A stretch of DNA of 64,000 nt from Bacillus_BA fengqiuensis (GCA_030813035.1 JAUSTV010000014.1); one strand, 5' to 3'; shown: positions 25,421-33,608, counted from the stretch's first letter. The notes: generated from the sequence alone by a model not told the origin. Made by a program: numbers and translations.

Positions 25421-26020
25421 ATGGAAAGGAAGTTGGGGGAGTACACAGCGAAAGATGCATTATTATTCAATCAGAGGGTTATATACTTGAGTAAAGCACT
25501 TTGGAGATCAATCGAAAAAGATTGGGAGCAATGGATCAAGCCGTATAACCTGACGATTAATGAACATCATATTTTATTGACTGCCTATCAGTTAAAGGGC
25601 GCTTCCATTTCGGAGATTGCGAAATTCGCAGTTATGCATATATCAACTGCCTTTAATTTCTCACGAAAACTGGAGAAGCAAGGGTATTTACGTTTTTCTA
25701 AAAAAGAAAATGATAGGAGAAACACCTACATTGAAATAACGGAAAAAGGAGAAGAGTTACTTTTGGAGATTTTCCGGAACTATGATCCATTGCGAAATGC
25801 CGTATGCAACGGAGCGATGCCATTAAAAAAGTTATATGGAAAATTTCCGGATATGATGGAATTGATGACTATTGTACGTCATGTATATGGTCATGGTTTT
25901 ATGGATAATTTTGAAGAATCCCTTGAAACGATTGAGAAAGAATTTATGGAAAAGGACGGAACACTCCAAAGAAAAAATAGTGATTCCGGTGAAATCGGCT
26001 ATCCGGCATTAATGAAGTAA
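25421..26020 (+). CDS. hpr: HTH-type regulator Hpr/ScoC
   Basis: 199 residues; the ATG at 25421 is five bases after AGGTGG. The sequence LSKALWRSIEKDWEQWIKPYNLTINEHHILLTAYQLKGASISEIAKFAVMHISTAFNFSRKLE follows B. subtilis Hpr (ScoC) closely. Hpr is a MarR-family transition-state regulator that represses extracellular protease genes and some peptide transporters and affects sporulation. The C-terminal segment RNAVCNGAMPLKKLYGKFPDMMELM is also Hpr-like. The 330 bases upstream are very AT rich and hold an inverted repeat GACTATTTTTATAGTC near 25299. An intracellular protease gene lies 3.5 kb downstream, but a link is not shown. Confidence 0.93.
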   Translation: MERKLGEYTAKDALLFNQRVIYLSKALWRSIEKDWEQWIKPYNLTINEHHILLTAYQLKGASISEIAKFAVMHISTAFNFSRKLEKQGYLRFSKKENDRRNTYIEITEKGEELLLEIFRNYDPLRNAVCNGAMPLKKLYGKFPDMMELMTIVRHVYGHGFMDNFEESLETIEKEFMEKDGTLQRKNSDSGEIGYPALMK

Positions 26021-26065
26021 TCGCCATTTCAGTGATTCTGATGTTCTTTTAACTAAATGATAGTA

Positions 26066-26118
26066 AAAAGAGGGGATTCAAATGACCATGTTATATGATC
26101 TTTTGAATCCCCTCTTTT
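26066..26118 (+). terminator. terminator of hpr
   Basis: AAAAGAGGGGATTCAAA pairs perfectly over 17 bases with TTTGAATCCCCTCTTTT. It could work on both strands. Confidence 0.93.
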
Positions 26119-26276
26119 GGCATAGGGTTATTTCGGTTCTCAAACAACCGTGACTCATTCGGTTGCGTGGTTTAACAAAGCTTTCAGTAAAACAATAGGG
26201 AGAGACGATAAGGATAAGGAAGAGCCGAATGTTCTCCCACGAATACTATGTACGTCCAACCCTTTTTTAGTGATGA

Positions 26277-27437
26277 TCACTGCCAAGGTTTCCACCATTT
26301 CTTTTGTTTTGGTTGTTCGGCAGCCGCCGCCTCACGGAACGTCTGGACGAAATCCCGAAAAATCGTTTCACGCTCTGTAATATCTTGGCGGTAAAATTGG
26401 CGTTCTTGTTCAAGTGTTTTTAAGTAATAGTCTCTTTCCTGATTCATCGTTTCAAGCAATTCTTTAATTTCACTTGAAGCGGTTGAATGGTTTTGATTGA
26501 GGCGGTTCGAAATTTGATGAATGTCTTTGGCTGTCTGTTCAGACGATTTGGCCAAAAAGGAGGATAACACTTCCATGGTCTCAAACGTTTGCTGGGTATC
26601 CTTTGAAATTTCTTGAAGTTCGTTTGTTGTTTGTTCGGACGATCTAATCATGAAAGACGTGAACTCTTCTACGGTTTTAGTGGTATGTTCTGCTTCTTTT
26701 GAAAGTTGACTCAGTTCTTTCACGGTTTGGGCTGATGATTTTTTGATGGCGGAAGCGACACTTTCGACCGTTTTAACCGTTTGCTCGCTTCCTTTGGCAA
26801 GCTGGCTTAGTTCTTTGGCTGTTTGGACTGATGATTTTTTGATGGCGGAAGCAACACTTTCGACCGTTTTAACCGTTTGCTCGCTTCCTTTGGCAAGCTG
26901 GCTCAGTTCTTTTGTCGTTTGTTCGGAAGATTGCGTTATAAAAGAAGCAAAGGTCTCAACGGTTTCTGTTGTTTGCTGAACGCCTTTAGAGATTTCCCGT
27001 TTTACTTCCTGCAACACTTCTGCCCGGACTTCATTTCTTATTCCATCCCTTACTTCTTGAAGCAAATCTTGTTTGAAGCTTTCAAGTGCCTCAAATACAT
27101 CTTTATAGTGCTGAATCGCTTGTACCAGTTCCGCTTCGACATTTTCCACGCTTTTACTTGCGGTGGTCAGTGATTGTTCAGGAACGGATGTCTCTAGTTC
27201 AACAGGAGCCGTTTTTTGAAGTAGATGCTCTTTTATTTTATCATTCCCCATATTTTGGAGTGTCCACTGTTTGATTTCTCGTAATAGCTGTACATCATTT
27301 TCTGAAAAATATCGGGTATTATTCGCGCCGCGCGTGACTTCTAGAAAATCGCTGAATTCTTCCTCCCATTGTAAAATCATCCGTTTTTCTACATTTAATT
27401 TTTTGGCTAATTTCCCTACTGTATACATCTGCTCCAT
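26277..27437 (-). CDS. MerR-headed coiled-coil repeat protein
   Basis: 386 residues from the ATG at 27437 (AAGGGTGGG ahead). Residues 1-75 are a MerR-type winged helix (MYTVGKLAKKLNVEKRMILQWEEEF, then RYFSENDVQLLREIKQW). After a coiled coil come five tandem 32-residue units with the pattern VKTVESVASAIKKSSxQT then KELSQLxKGSEQT, the central two almost identical at DNA level (96-bp period). The tail ends QPKQKKWWKPWQ, a basic aromatic end that could touch membrane. RacA, which anchors chromosomes to cell poles, also joins a MerR-like head to a coiled coil but is far shorter. Family likely includes DUF3967-type proteins. Function unknown. Confidence 0.75.
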   Translation of the reverse strand: MEQMYTVGKLAKKLNVEKRMILQWEEEFSDFLEVTRGANNTRYFSENDVQLLREIKQWTLQNMGNDKIKEHLLQKTAPVELETSVPEQSLTTASKSVENVEAELVQAIQHYKDVFEALESFKQDLLQEVRDGIRNEVRAEVLQEVKREISKGVQQTTETVETFASFITQSSEQTTKELSQLAKGSEQTVKTVESVASAIKKSSVQTAKELSQLAKGSEQTVKTVESVASAIKKSSAQTVKELSQLSKEAEHTTKTVEEFTSFMIRSSEQTTNELQEISKDTQQTFETMEVLSSFLAKSSEQTAKDIHQISNRLNQNHSTASSEIKELLETMNQERDYYLKTLEQERQFYRQDITERETIFRDFVQTFREAAAAEQPKQKKWWKPWQ

Positions 27438-27640
27438 TAAACGACCCACCCTTTCAGCATCAATCATTATTAATGAGTAATTTGTTAATGAATTTTATTC
27501 CCCACAGATTCCTCTTTTTTCCTGCAAGGCGACAAAGGTTATCAAAAATAGACGGAATTAGTGTTCATTTGGCATTCATACCGACATTGTCACATTGCGA
27601 AATTCATAGTATAGTAAAAGAAAATCAATAATCATAATGC

Positions 27641-27779
27641 CACTAGGGGAGCCGCACGGCTGAGACGGAAGTACACATTCCGGACCCTTTGAACCTGATC
27701 TGGGTGATGCCAGCGGAGGAAAGTGGAGCAGGTTTTAAATATTTCATTTAAAGTCGCTCCAGTTGGAGTGGCTTTTTTA
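27641..27779 (+). ncRNA. TPP riboswitch with terminator
   Basis: The THI-box conserved segments CTAGGGGAGCC, GCTGAGA, GACCCTTTGAACCTGATCTG and GGTGATGCCAGCGGAGGAA are all present (27644-27737). Downstream, GTCGCTCCA and TGGAGTGGC then TTTTTT form a terminator (27752-27779), and GGAGCAGG just before it could act in an antiterminator. Thiamine pyrophosphate should switch off the following thiM gene. Confidence 0.97.
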
Positions 27780-27799
27780 TATTTAAAGGGGGAATTTAA

Positions 27800-28621
27800 A
27801 TGGGAAACGAGTTATATGAACCGTTATTAAAAGAAGTAAGAGAAAAAAATCCGCTCGTACATAACATCACAAATATGGTTGTCACGAATTTTACGGCTAA
27901 TGGCCTGTTGGCACTCGGTGCATCACCGGTTATGGCCTATGCAAAAGAAGAAGTGGCGGATATGGCGAAAATCGCCGGGGCGCTTGTATTAAATATGGGA
28001 ACACTAAACGAAACAGAAGTAGAAGCAATGATCATAGCAGGAAAGTCAGCGAATGAACATGGTGTCCCAGTTGTGTTCGACCCTGTTGGTGCCGGAGCAA
28101 CCCCGTATCGTACACAAACGGCACGTAAGCTTTTAACGGAAGTGAACATTTCCATTTTACGTGGAAATGCAGGAGAAATCGCGAATGTCATCGGAGAAGA
28201 ATGGCAAGTAAAGGGTGTAGATGCAGGAGAAGGAACGGGAGATAGGGTCGGTTTAGCGAAAAAAGCTGCAAAACAGCTTGGCTGCCTTGTCGTGATAACG
28301 GGAAAAGAAGATGTTGTCTCAAACGGAAACCAAACCGTTCTCATTCAAAATGGCCATCCTATTTTAACAAAAGTGACAGGAACGGGTTGTTTGTTAACGT
28401 CCGTCATCGGTGCTTTTGCTGCGGTTTCCACCGATTTGATGGAGGCTGCAGTATCGGCGCTCGTTTATTATGGGGTGGCCGCGGAACAGGCTGCGGAAAA
28501 AACGGCCGATTTAGGACCTGGCAGCTTTCAAATCGAGTTTTTGAATCAATTGGCAGCTGTGGATGTGGAAGATGTAGCGAAGAACGGGAAAGTGAATATG
28601 ACAGAAAAAACGGTCCAATAA
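27800..28621 (+). CDS. thiM: hydroxyethylthiazole kinase
   Basis: 273 residues starting at ATG 27800 with AAAGGGGGAA ahead. NPLVHNITNMVVTNFTANGLLALGASPVMA is the ThiM N-terminal substrate site, PVVFDPVGAGAT and ILRGNAGEI are ribokinase-like core motifs, and TGTGCLLTSVIGAF is the catalytic glycine-cysteine anion hole. It phosphorylates 4-methyl-5-(2-hydroxyethyl)thiazole to salvage the thiazole half of thiamine. It is controlled by the TPP riboswitch upstream. Unlike many Bacillus loci there is no thiE next to it; a strong terminator follows, so this is a one-gene unit. Confidence 0.97.
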   Translation: MGNELYEPLLKEVREKNPLVHNITNMVVTNFTANGLLALGASPVMAYAKEEVADMAKIAGALVLNMGTLNETEVEAMIIAGKSANEHGVPVVFDPVGAGATPYRTQTARKLLTEVNISILRGNAGEIANVIGEEWQVKGVDAGEGTGDRVGLAKKAAKQLGCLVVITGKEDVVSNGNQTVLIQNGHPILTKVTGTGCLLTSVIGAFAAVSTDLMEAAVSALVYYGVAAEQAAEKTADLGPGSFQIEFLNQLAAVDVEDVAKNGKVNMTEKTVQ

Positions 28622-28644
28622 TCACCGATTTCAAAGTGGAACGA

Positions 28645-28682
28645 AAAATGCATGTGCTGATTTGATGCACATGCATTTTTTA
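28645..28682 (+). terminator. terminator of thiM
   Basis: AAAATGCATGTGC and GCACATGCATTTTTT form a long stem with T-run. Confidence 0.93.
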
Positions 28683-28888
28683 GTTAGGAAGCATCTGGAA
28701 AATCATGTGGACCGCCTTTTAAAAAAACTATAATTTTTAGAAGAGGAGACGAATTGTTTTAGTTAATATATGTTCTAAATAATTAATATAATAGTTAAAG
28801 TCTGCTCTTAAAACACGAAAAATATTTCCTAAACTCAATTTGAAGGGAATAGGAAGAGGGTGTCGAAAAGTTATGGAGTCAACATTTT

Positions 28889-28941
28889 ATCCTGCATTAA
28901 CGGGCAGTAAGACCCCAACTGATGAAAGTTTCCTTTATGTT
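28889..28941 (+). repeat. dispersed repeat C, short copy
   Basis: CTGCATTAACGGGCAGTAAG followed by ACCCCAACTGATGAAAGTTTCC matches both ends of the copy at 24560. It stands in a 580-base intergenic stretch (28683-29269) that otherwise holds AT-rich sequence and a probable small transcript at 29122-29250. Confidence 0.65.
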
Positions 28942-29121
28942 TTCCGCCACTTTGGAAATAGGACACGATGAATGGGTACCATATCGTTCGTTTCATTTTA
29001 AAGCATTAAGGATGCTTTCCCCTCCAACTGCCTTTTTTCATATAATTATAATTATGCCAGGAAAATGGTTTTGAATGAAAGAAGAATTGTATATCCTTTT
29101 TCCCATTCTTATAATAAGGGC

Positions 29122-29250
29122 TTGTATCCATATTTTAGGCGTGCTACAATCAATTCAAGACATATATTCCAAATTTATCCTATAATATTTTTCGATGAAC
29201 GAGTAAAGGTCCTATCCAGTTTTACGCATAACTGAATAGGACCTTTTTGT
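29122..29250 (+). ncRNA. putative short transcript or attenuated leader
   Basis: TTGTAT (29122-29127), 17 bases and TACAAT (29145-29150) form a sigma-A-like promoter. About 55 bases later, AAAGGTCCTATCCAGTT and AACTGAATAGGACCTTTTT make a terminator (29205-29250). The product would be a 95-nt RNA, or a leader that attenuates the small gene starting at 29270. No known RNA family recognised. Confidence 0.45.
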
Positions 29251-29269
29251 ATAGAGAGGAGGAGATAGC

Positions 29270-29401
29270 GTGTTGGGGTGGTTTGAACAGTTGTTGCAAT
29301 TGTTTGCCTTAACTGCCACCATCTTTACGACCATCACAATAGGAGTAAAAAATATAAAAGAAATCAAGAAAAAGCCAAAAAGAAAAAGACGTTTCCTGTA
29401 A
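29270..29401 (+). CDS. small membrane protein (43 aa)
   Basis: A GTG start at 29270 with GAGGAGG seven bases ahead opens a 43-residue frame ending at TAA 29401. It has one hydrophobic segment (FEQLLQLFALTATIFTTITIG) followed by a very basic tail (KEIKKKPKRKRRFL), a pattern of single-span inner-membrane peptides with the tail in the cytoplasm. It is not a toxin family I recognise. A terminator lies directly upstream, so its transcription depends on readthrough or another promoter. Confidence 0.6.
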   Translation: MLGWFEQLLQLFALTATIFTTITIGVKNIKEIKKKPKRKRRFL

Positions 29402-29552
29402 TGAAAACGCCGACATATTTCTATACTATACGTTTATTATAATCGAGTTCTCACTAAAAGATACCGTTATTTGCCGTTGCTTTATGACATTTTCGTGAAA
29501 AAAGGTAAAGGCGGAATATATGTCACTTTTAATAAGGGAAGGGGAATGGCAT

Positions 29553-30500
29553 ATGAGTAACGTTCATTTAATACCGTACAAAGTACAAGCTTTAGTGAGA
29601 CAGACGACAGAAATACCACAAGGTGTACAATTTATCGAGGCGCCGATGATTTGGGAACAAGGAGAAAAAGGTGATGGAGTAGTGGTAGCCGTCATCGATA
29701 CAGGCTGCGACGTCAACCATCCGGATTTCAAATCGCAAATCATAGGCGGTTGCAATTTTACGACGGATTATGATGGCGATATCGATAATTTTTCCGATAA
29801 CAATGGACATGGCACCCATGTATGCGGAACAATTGGAGCCATTGAAAACAATCAAGGTGTCATCGGGGTGGCGCCGAATGTAAAGCTGCTTGTACTAAAA
29901 GTGTTAACAAGTACAGGGGCGGGTACCCTTGAATCGGTAACGGCCGCAATCGAGTATGCTGTTTACTGGCGCGGTCCGAATCAAGAACGAGTTCGAATTA
30001 TTTCCATGTCACTTGGCAGCAGTGTCGATGATAAAATGCTTCATAGAGCTGTTCAAAAAGCCGTCCAAGAAGATATTCTTGTTGTATGTGCGGCAGGGAA
30101 TGCAGGAGACGGAGAGCATCGAACAAACGAATATGAATATCCAGGCTCCTATCCGGAAGTCGTACAAGTCGGATCGGTGAATTTACAAGGGGAAATATCA
30201 GATTTCAGCAATTCCAATTATGAAGTAGATTTGGTTGCACCGGGAGAAGATATCCTCTCGACCTATTTGAATGGGGAATATGCCCAATTGTCAGGTACTT
30301 CAATGGCTACGCCCCATGTGTCCGGGGCAGCAGCCCTTTTGCTCGGCCAATACGAAAAAACGACCGGAAACAAGATGACGGAACCTGAGCTATATGAAGC
30401 TTTGATCAAAAGAACGGTACCGATTGAATATAATCGAAATGAACAGGGGAACGGGCTATTGAAGCTGTATTCTTCCAGCGCAAAACATACGGTTGTTTAA
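29553..30500 (+). CDS. isp: intracellular subtilisin-like serine protease (Isp family)
   Basis: 315 residues. The ATG at 29553 is preferred over the one at 29520 because the Isp N-terminal LIPY motif then begins at residue 6, as in B. subtilis IspA; GGGAAGGGGAAT precedes it. The S8 triad is D49 (AVIDTGCD), H86 (NGHGTHVCGT) and S250 (GTSMATPHVSG), with oxyanion N183. There is no signal peptide or secretion prodomain, so it acts in the cytoplasm, where Isp enzymes degrade protein in stationary phase. The LIPY peptide blocks the active site until processed. Confidence 0.95.
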   Translation: MSNVHLIPYKVQALVRQTTEIPQGVQFIEAPMIWEQGEKGDGVVVAVIDTGCDVNHPDFKSQIIGGCNFTTDYDGDIDNFSDNNGHGTHVCGTIGAIENNQGVIGVAPNVKLLVLKVLTSTGAGTLESVTAAIEYAVYWRGPNQERVRIISMSLGSSVDDKMLHRAVQKAVQEDILVVCAAGNAGDGEHRTNEYEYPGSYPEVVQVGSVNLQGEISDFSNSNYEVDLVAPGEDILSTYLNGEYAQLSGTSMATPHVSGAAALLLGQYEKTTGNKMTEPELYEALIKRTVPIEYNRNEQGNGLLKLYSSSAKHTVV

Positions 30501-30507
30501 AGTAAAA

Positions 30508-30541
30508 AAAGTCAGTCATTGAAATGGCTGACTTTTTTTGT
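30508..30541 (+). terminator. terminator of isp
   Basis: AAAGTCAGTCAT and ATGGCTGACTTTTTTT with a short loop, just after the stop codon. Confidence 0.92.
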
Positions 30542-30729
30542 TTTTCATCACATCTTTTTTGTCATAAAATTTGCTTTAAATTAATTTAGTTAAACTATGT
30601 TCTAAATGAAAACAATTTTCGAATTTAAGTCTATAAGAGGTGATTTTAACCATGTAACAGACAAAAGCAAACCGGGCATATTAACCATGTAGGCCAGCCT
30701 ACAATGACTACAAGCAGGAGGGTTTTATC

Positions 30730-30867
30730 ATGACAAAACGTAACCGTAAAACAAAAGCCGGCGCACAAACTCCAAAGTCCATTACTGAATTCTCAAGCGA
30801 GCTTGCTGCAAACCCGGCAAGCAAACAAGCGAAACAAACGGAAAAAACTCGCCCGCATCAAGGTTAA
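30730..30867 (+). CDS. small basic protein (45 aa), spore-protein-like
   Basis: ATG 30730 has AGGAGG eight bases ahead and the frame ends at TAA 30867. The product is hydrophilic and basic (MTKRNRKTKAGAQTPKS...). The segment TEFSSELAANPASKQAKQ resembles both the EFASET repeats of gamma-type small acid-soluble spore proteins and the EYSTELA segment of YfhD; a firm family call is not possible. A hairpin (CATGCCT...AGGCATG, 30889-30921) and a terminator at 31021 follow. Confidence 0.6.
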   Translation: MTKRNRKTKAGAQTPKSITEFSSELAANPASKQAKQTEKTRPHQG

Positions 30868-31020
30868 AAGCGATTTGTCATTCATCGCCATGCCTCAAGA
30901 AAAGACTGTTTTCAAGGCATGCAGCCCAGCAAAAACGTGTGGCAAGCTTTTTAGCGTAAAGTATATCTGGCTTTGAGACTGGGATTTGCTGTCTGTTAGA
31001 ACGGAATAAATAACTTCATA

Positions 31021-31061
31021 GATGCCCAAAAATGAACGAATTAGCGTTTTTGGGTATCTTT
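31021..31061 (+). terminator. intrinsic terminator
   Basis: GATGCCCAAAAA and TTTTTGGGTATC followed by TTTATCC. The stretch 30868-31020 before it also carries a diverged minus-strand piece of repeat C (about 30985-31010, reading ATTTATTCCGTTCTAACAGA). Confidence 0.75.
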
Positions 31062-31200
31062 ATCCTGTTTTTACATATTTTCTATTACGTTTTTTCATTT
31101 CATTTAAATCATTCAAAAATCCAGACCAAATTGTACCCTAGTCTATTTTTTAGGTAAATAAACGCTCATCCATATGGAAGGTATAAAGATAGGTGATATA

Positions 31201-31458
31201 ATGGGGTTTTTCATTTTCTCATTCATTTTTTTTGCAGGCGGGTTAGTTTTGCTTTATCTGGCTGTATTTAAATATACAAGACAGGATTATGAAAAGGAGA
31301 AGGAAAAGAATGAATGGATGAAAGGTCATTGGACAGAAGGTGACACATACCAATTATTTTTCCGTTCGTATATACTTAGTAAAATCGTTTTTATCATCCT
31401 ATCTTTAATCCTGATTATATTCGGCGGATTTCTTCTTACAGTGTTCTTTCTCGGATAA
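31201..31458 (+). CDS. small two-span membrane protein
   Basis: 85 residues from ATG 31201, which follows AGGTGATATA. Two hydrophobic segments (GFFIFSFIFFAGGLVLLYLAVF and KIVFIILSLILIIFGGFLLTVFFL) flank a charged loop (KYTRQDYEKEKEKNEWMKGHW). No family recognised. Codon use and the ribosome site make it a likely real gene. It may share a transcript with the fragment at 31605. Confidence 0.6.
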   Translation: MGFFIFSFIFFAGGLVLLYLAVFKYTRQDYEKEKEKNEWMKGHWTEGDTYQLFFRSYILSKIVFIILSLILIIFGGFLLTVFFLG

Positions 31459-31604
31459 CATCATTGATTATAAATGAATGTTTACAACATATAACAATAA
31501 TCCGGATGGGACTGAGCTGAGGTAACGGTAACTGATGAACCCAGCTGCACTGTAGTTGTTTGGTGGGAATCCCCTACCTCTTAACGAAGTATAGGTGGGG
31601 GAGG

Positions 31605-31898
31605 ATGTCAATCATTCTTGAAATCGTCCATACACTAACAATGATGGGACAGCTTGCGTTGTTTAACTTGTTTGTCGGGGGAACGATTTATCAGCTGGAT
31701 TCCAAACTATATATCTCGATTACAAAAGAGTGGGCCGGTTTAATTGGACAGGCACGCCCGTATCTATATTGGGGTGAGACATACATGCTCCTTATTCCGC
31801 TATGTTTTTTATTGTTTGCAGTCGTTTCGTTCCATATACTGGGAAGAGGGGTGCGAAAACATTTCCATCAAACTTATATGAAAACCCGCTGGTATTAA
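31605..31898 (+). pseudogene. ABC peptide-transporter permease C-terminal fragment
   Basis: 97 residues. The part TKEWAGLIGQARPYLYWGETYMLLIPLCFLLFAVVSFHILGRGVRKHF follows the C-terminal span of DppC/OppC-type permeases (typical wording PEWG...R.Y......P...I...V..FNLLGDGLRD). The N-terminal spans and a proper EAA coupling loop are missing, no binding-protein or ATPase gene is near, and nothing upstream encodes the rest. An ATG at 31605 follows AGGTGGGGG, so a short protein could still be made. I read it as a remnant; a small standalone protein is the alternative. Confidence 0.5.
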
Positions 31899-31905
31899 AA
31901 ATGAA

Positions 31906-31952
31906 TAGGAGGATGGCTCAAAGGGTAGTTTTCCCTTTGAGCCATCCTCTTT
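31906..31952 (+). repeat. hairpin repeat B, solo copy (terminator)
   Basis: AGGATGGCTCAAAGGG and CCCTTTGAGCCATCCT form a 16-bp stem, the same family as part B at 2987, 8096 and 55150. It lies between the convergent permease fragment and SR1P genes and may end both transcripts. Confidence 0.75.
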
Positions 31953-31975
31953 GTCATAATAGATTCATATGTCAA

Positions 31976-32098
31976 TTATTTGGAGCCTTTTTCTTTTTCT
32001 TTATCGCAGCAATTGCACTGACCATATAAAGTAGACACCTTTTCTGTTTCGAATTGATCGATTGTTTCGCTGCAGCTTTGGCAAATGATAGTTCCCAT
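31976..32098 (-). CDS. SR1P peptide, encoded by the SR1 dual-function RNA
   Basis: A 40-residue peptide beginning MGTIICQSCSETIDQFETEK and containing VSTLYGQCNCC, which matches the SR1P family (GapA-binding peptide). The ATG at 32098 follows AGAAGGGAG; the frame runs upstream to 32164 but that part is leader. In B. subtilis the SR1 RNA both base-pairs with ahrC mRNA (activator of arginine catabolism) and encodes SR1P, which binds GapA and stimulates RNase J1. The promoter carries two CcpN operator matches, as in B. subtilis, so expression should rise under gluconeogenic conditions. Confidence 0.9.
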   Translation of the reverse strand: MGTIICQSCSETIDQFETEKVSTLYGQCNCCDKEKEKGSK

Positions 32099-32170
32099 TA
32101 GTAAGGCTCCCTTCTTTTTGAATGTGAAAGATTTGTATTTTTGAAGATGTAAGCGTTTTTTCATTTGTTA

Positions 32171-32223
32171 ATATTATAATAGTATGTCACAATTGAATTG
32201 TCAAACATAATTTGTATGTCACA
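32171..32223 (-). promoter_or_regulatory. SR1 promoter with two CcpN boxes
   Basis: On the minus strand: TTGACA (32199-32204), 17 bases, TATTAT (32176-32181). TGTGACATACT (32181-32191) and TGTGACATACA (32213-32223) both fit the published CcpN consensus TRTGHYATAYW exactly; one sits in the spacer next to the -10 box, the other upstream of the -35 box. Confidence 0.88.
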
Positions 32224-32392
32224 TTTATGAAGATAATGTCGATAGATTCTTGTAACTAAAGTGTAACTGACATGCTATAATCATCCTTATTAGAAAAACT
32301 ATATTAATTGATTTCATCAGCTAGTCTGTAAATGTAGACACCGTATTGGGAGAAAAGATTGAAAACTATTCTTTATTAAGGGGGATTTATTC

Positions 32393-32551
32393 ATGTGGGT
32401 AATCACTGTTCATGCAAAGGAACATATTCAAATGTTTGAATTTGATACGGAGACGGAAGCGAGAGAAGCTTTCAAGGGAATCAAAGGTTCTAAGATTCTT
32501 TCAGAAGTTATTTATTTCAATGATCCTTGTTTTGCTTTAAGTGGTGTTTAA
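32393..32551 (+). CDS. small conserved-looking protein (52 aa)
   Basis: ATG 32393 with AAGGGGG eight bases ahead; TAA at 32549. The product MWVITVHAKEHIQMFEFDTE followed by TEAREAFKGIKGSKILSEVIYFND looks like a compact alpha-beta fold, soluble, with one cysteine. I do not know the family. A possible promoter with TATAAT near 32275 lies about 115 bases upstream, divergent from SR1. A bidirectional terminator follows at 32659. Confidence 0.6.
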   Translation: MWVITVHAKEHIQMFEFDTETEAREAFKGIKGSKILSEVIYFNDPCFALSGV

Positions 32552-32658
32552 GGCATATTCTTAGTAGGAAAACAAGAAAGTCTCCTTTTAGAGAATATGT
32601 AGACGAAGGGAACGAAAAAATCCGAGGAACGATCGATAAGAAAAACAGCGAATAATAA

Positions 32659-32699
32659 AAAAGGTTCTTCCACAACCGGTTGTGGAAGAACCTTTTTTA
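32659..32699 (+). terminator. bidirectional terminator
   Basis: AAAAAGGTTCTTCCACAACC and GGTTGTGGAAGAACCTTTTT make a 20-bp perfect stem between the small gene and the convergent EamA exporter gene. Confidence 0.95.
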
Positions 32700-33608
32700 T
32701 TGCTGTAATTCCTCCCTTGACTTGTGCTTATTACTCAACGGTAACTTACTTTCAGAGACCATAATTCCTGTCAGAATGAACAATAAGCCAGCTATTAATC
32801 GAACTGTAATATGTTCATCGAGAAGCAACGCTCCCCATACGAGGGCGCTGGCCGGAATTAAATATGTGACCATTTCCGCTGTTTCCGGCTTTCCGTGTTT
32901 TATCAAGTAATAGAATAAGATGTTGGCAATTCCGGAACCAAACACCCCAATGCCGATTAACGAACGCAAAATCTCTCCATCCGCAACCGGTAAAACGGAT
33001 ACCTCTTCAAACGACAGGGCCATTATGCCGCTCCCAATCATGCCGCCTAATAGTGTGCCAAACGCAATGTGATACACGGATAGCTCCCCTAAACCATGTT
33101 TGGATAGTTGTGAAGAGAACGCATAGCTGATGGTTGCCAGCATCATCGTTCCGAAGGCTTGAAGATTCCCCTCCATCATAGAAGCCGCATCAATGTTCAA
33201 CAATAAAATCAAGCCAATGAACGCAACTAAAATTCCGATCCATTGTTGTTTTGTCGTTGAAGCCTTAAAAAAGATTAGTCCCACTAAAATTGTCCAGATG
33301 GGGGTCGTCGCATTCAAAATGGAGGCAAGGCCTGAGGAAATATGCTGTTCGCTGTAAGCGATGAACGTCCAAGGTATGGCTGTATTGAACAGGCTGACGG
33401 CTATCATCGATTTTAACGGGAATTTTCCGGTTTTAAATTGAATTTTCAATATCATCATCATGACAATGATTGTCACTAGTCCAAAGAGGCATCGAAAAAA
33501 GGCGATGGTCCATGGTTCAAATACTCCTAGTAACACTTTAACGAAATAAAAGGACCCGCCCCAAATAAGACTTAATATCATTAAAACAGTAAAATACAGC
33601 GGTGCCAT
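32697..33608 (-). CDS. EamA/DMT-family exporter
   Basis: 303 residues with ten hydrophobic segments in two EamA repeats. LSLIWGGSFYFVKVLLGVFEPWTIAFFRCLFG opens the first repeat; YLIPASALVWGALLLDEHITVRLIAGLLFILTGIMV closes the second. The ATG at 33608 has GGGGGAAG ahead. The family exports amino acids and other metabolites. It is divergent from a MocR regulator, a pairing often seen where the regulator controls the exporter, so the substrate may be an amine or amino acid sensed through PLP chemistry. Confidence 0.9.
   Translation of the reverse strand: MAPLYFTVLMILSLIWGGSFYFVKVLLGVFEPWTIAFFRCLFGLVTIIVMMMILKIQFKTGKFPLKSMIAVSLFNTAIPWTFIAYSEQHISSGLASILNATTPIWTILVGLIFFKASTTKQQWIGILVAFIGLILLLNIDAASMMEGNLQAFGTMMLATISYAFSSQLSKHGLGELSVYHIAFGTLLGGMIGSGIMALSFEEVSVLPVADGEILRSLIGIGVFGSGIANILFYYLIKHGKPETAEMVTYLIPASALVWGALLLDEHITVRLIAGLLFILTGIMVSESKLPLSNKHKSREELQQ

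Noticed and set aside
26743..26979. Plus-strand repeat protein with LASWLSSLAVWTDD units
   Set aside because: It is the complement of the 96-bp repeats in the MerR-headed gene and has no ribosome site.
26700..26990. CRISPR-like regular repeats
   Set aside because: Direct repeats of 96 bp without unique spacers, all in frame within one coding sequence; no cas genes.
27417..27428. ACTGTATACA at the start of the MerR-headed gene as a GntR operator
   Set aside because: Only the 10-base core matches, it lies in coding sequence, and the flanking TATAATCA is absent.
32251..32270. TGTAACT direct repeats 11 bases apart as PhoP boxes
   Set aside because: Only two imperfect repeats and no phosphate-related gene nearby.
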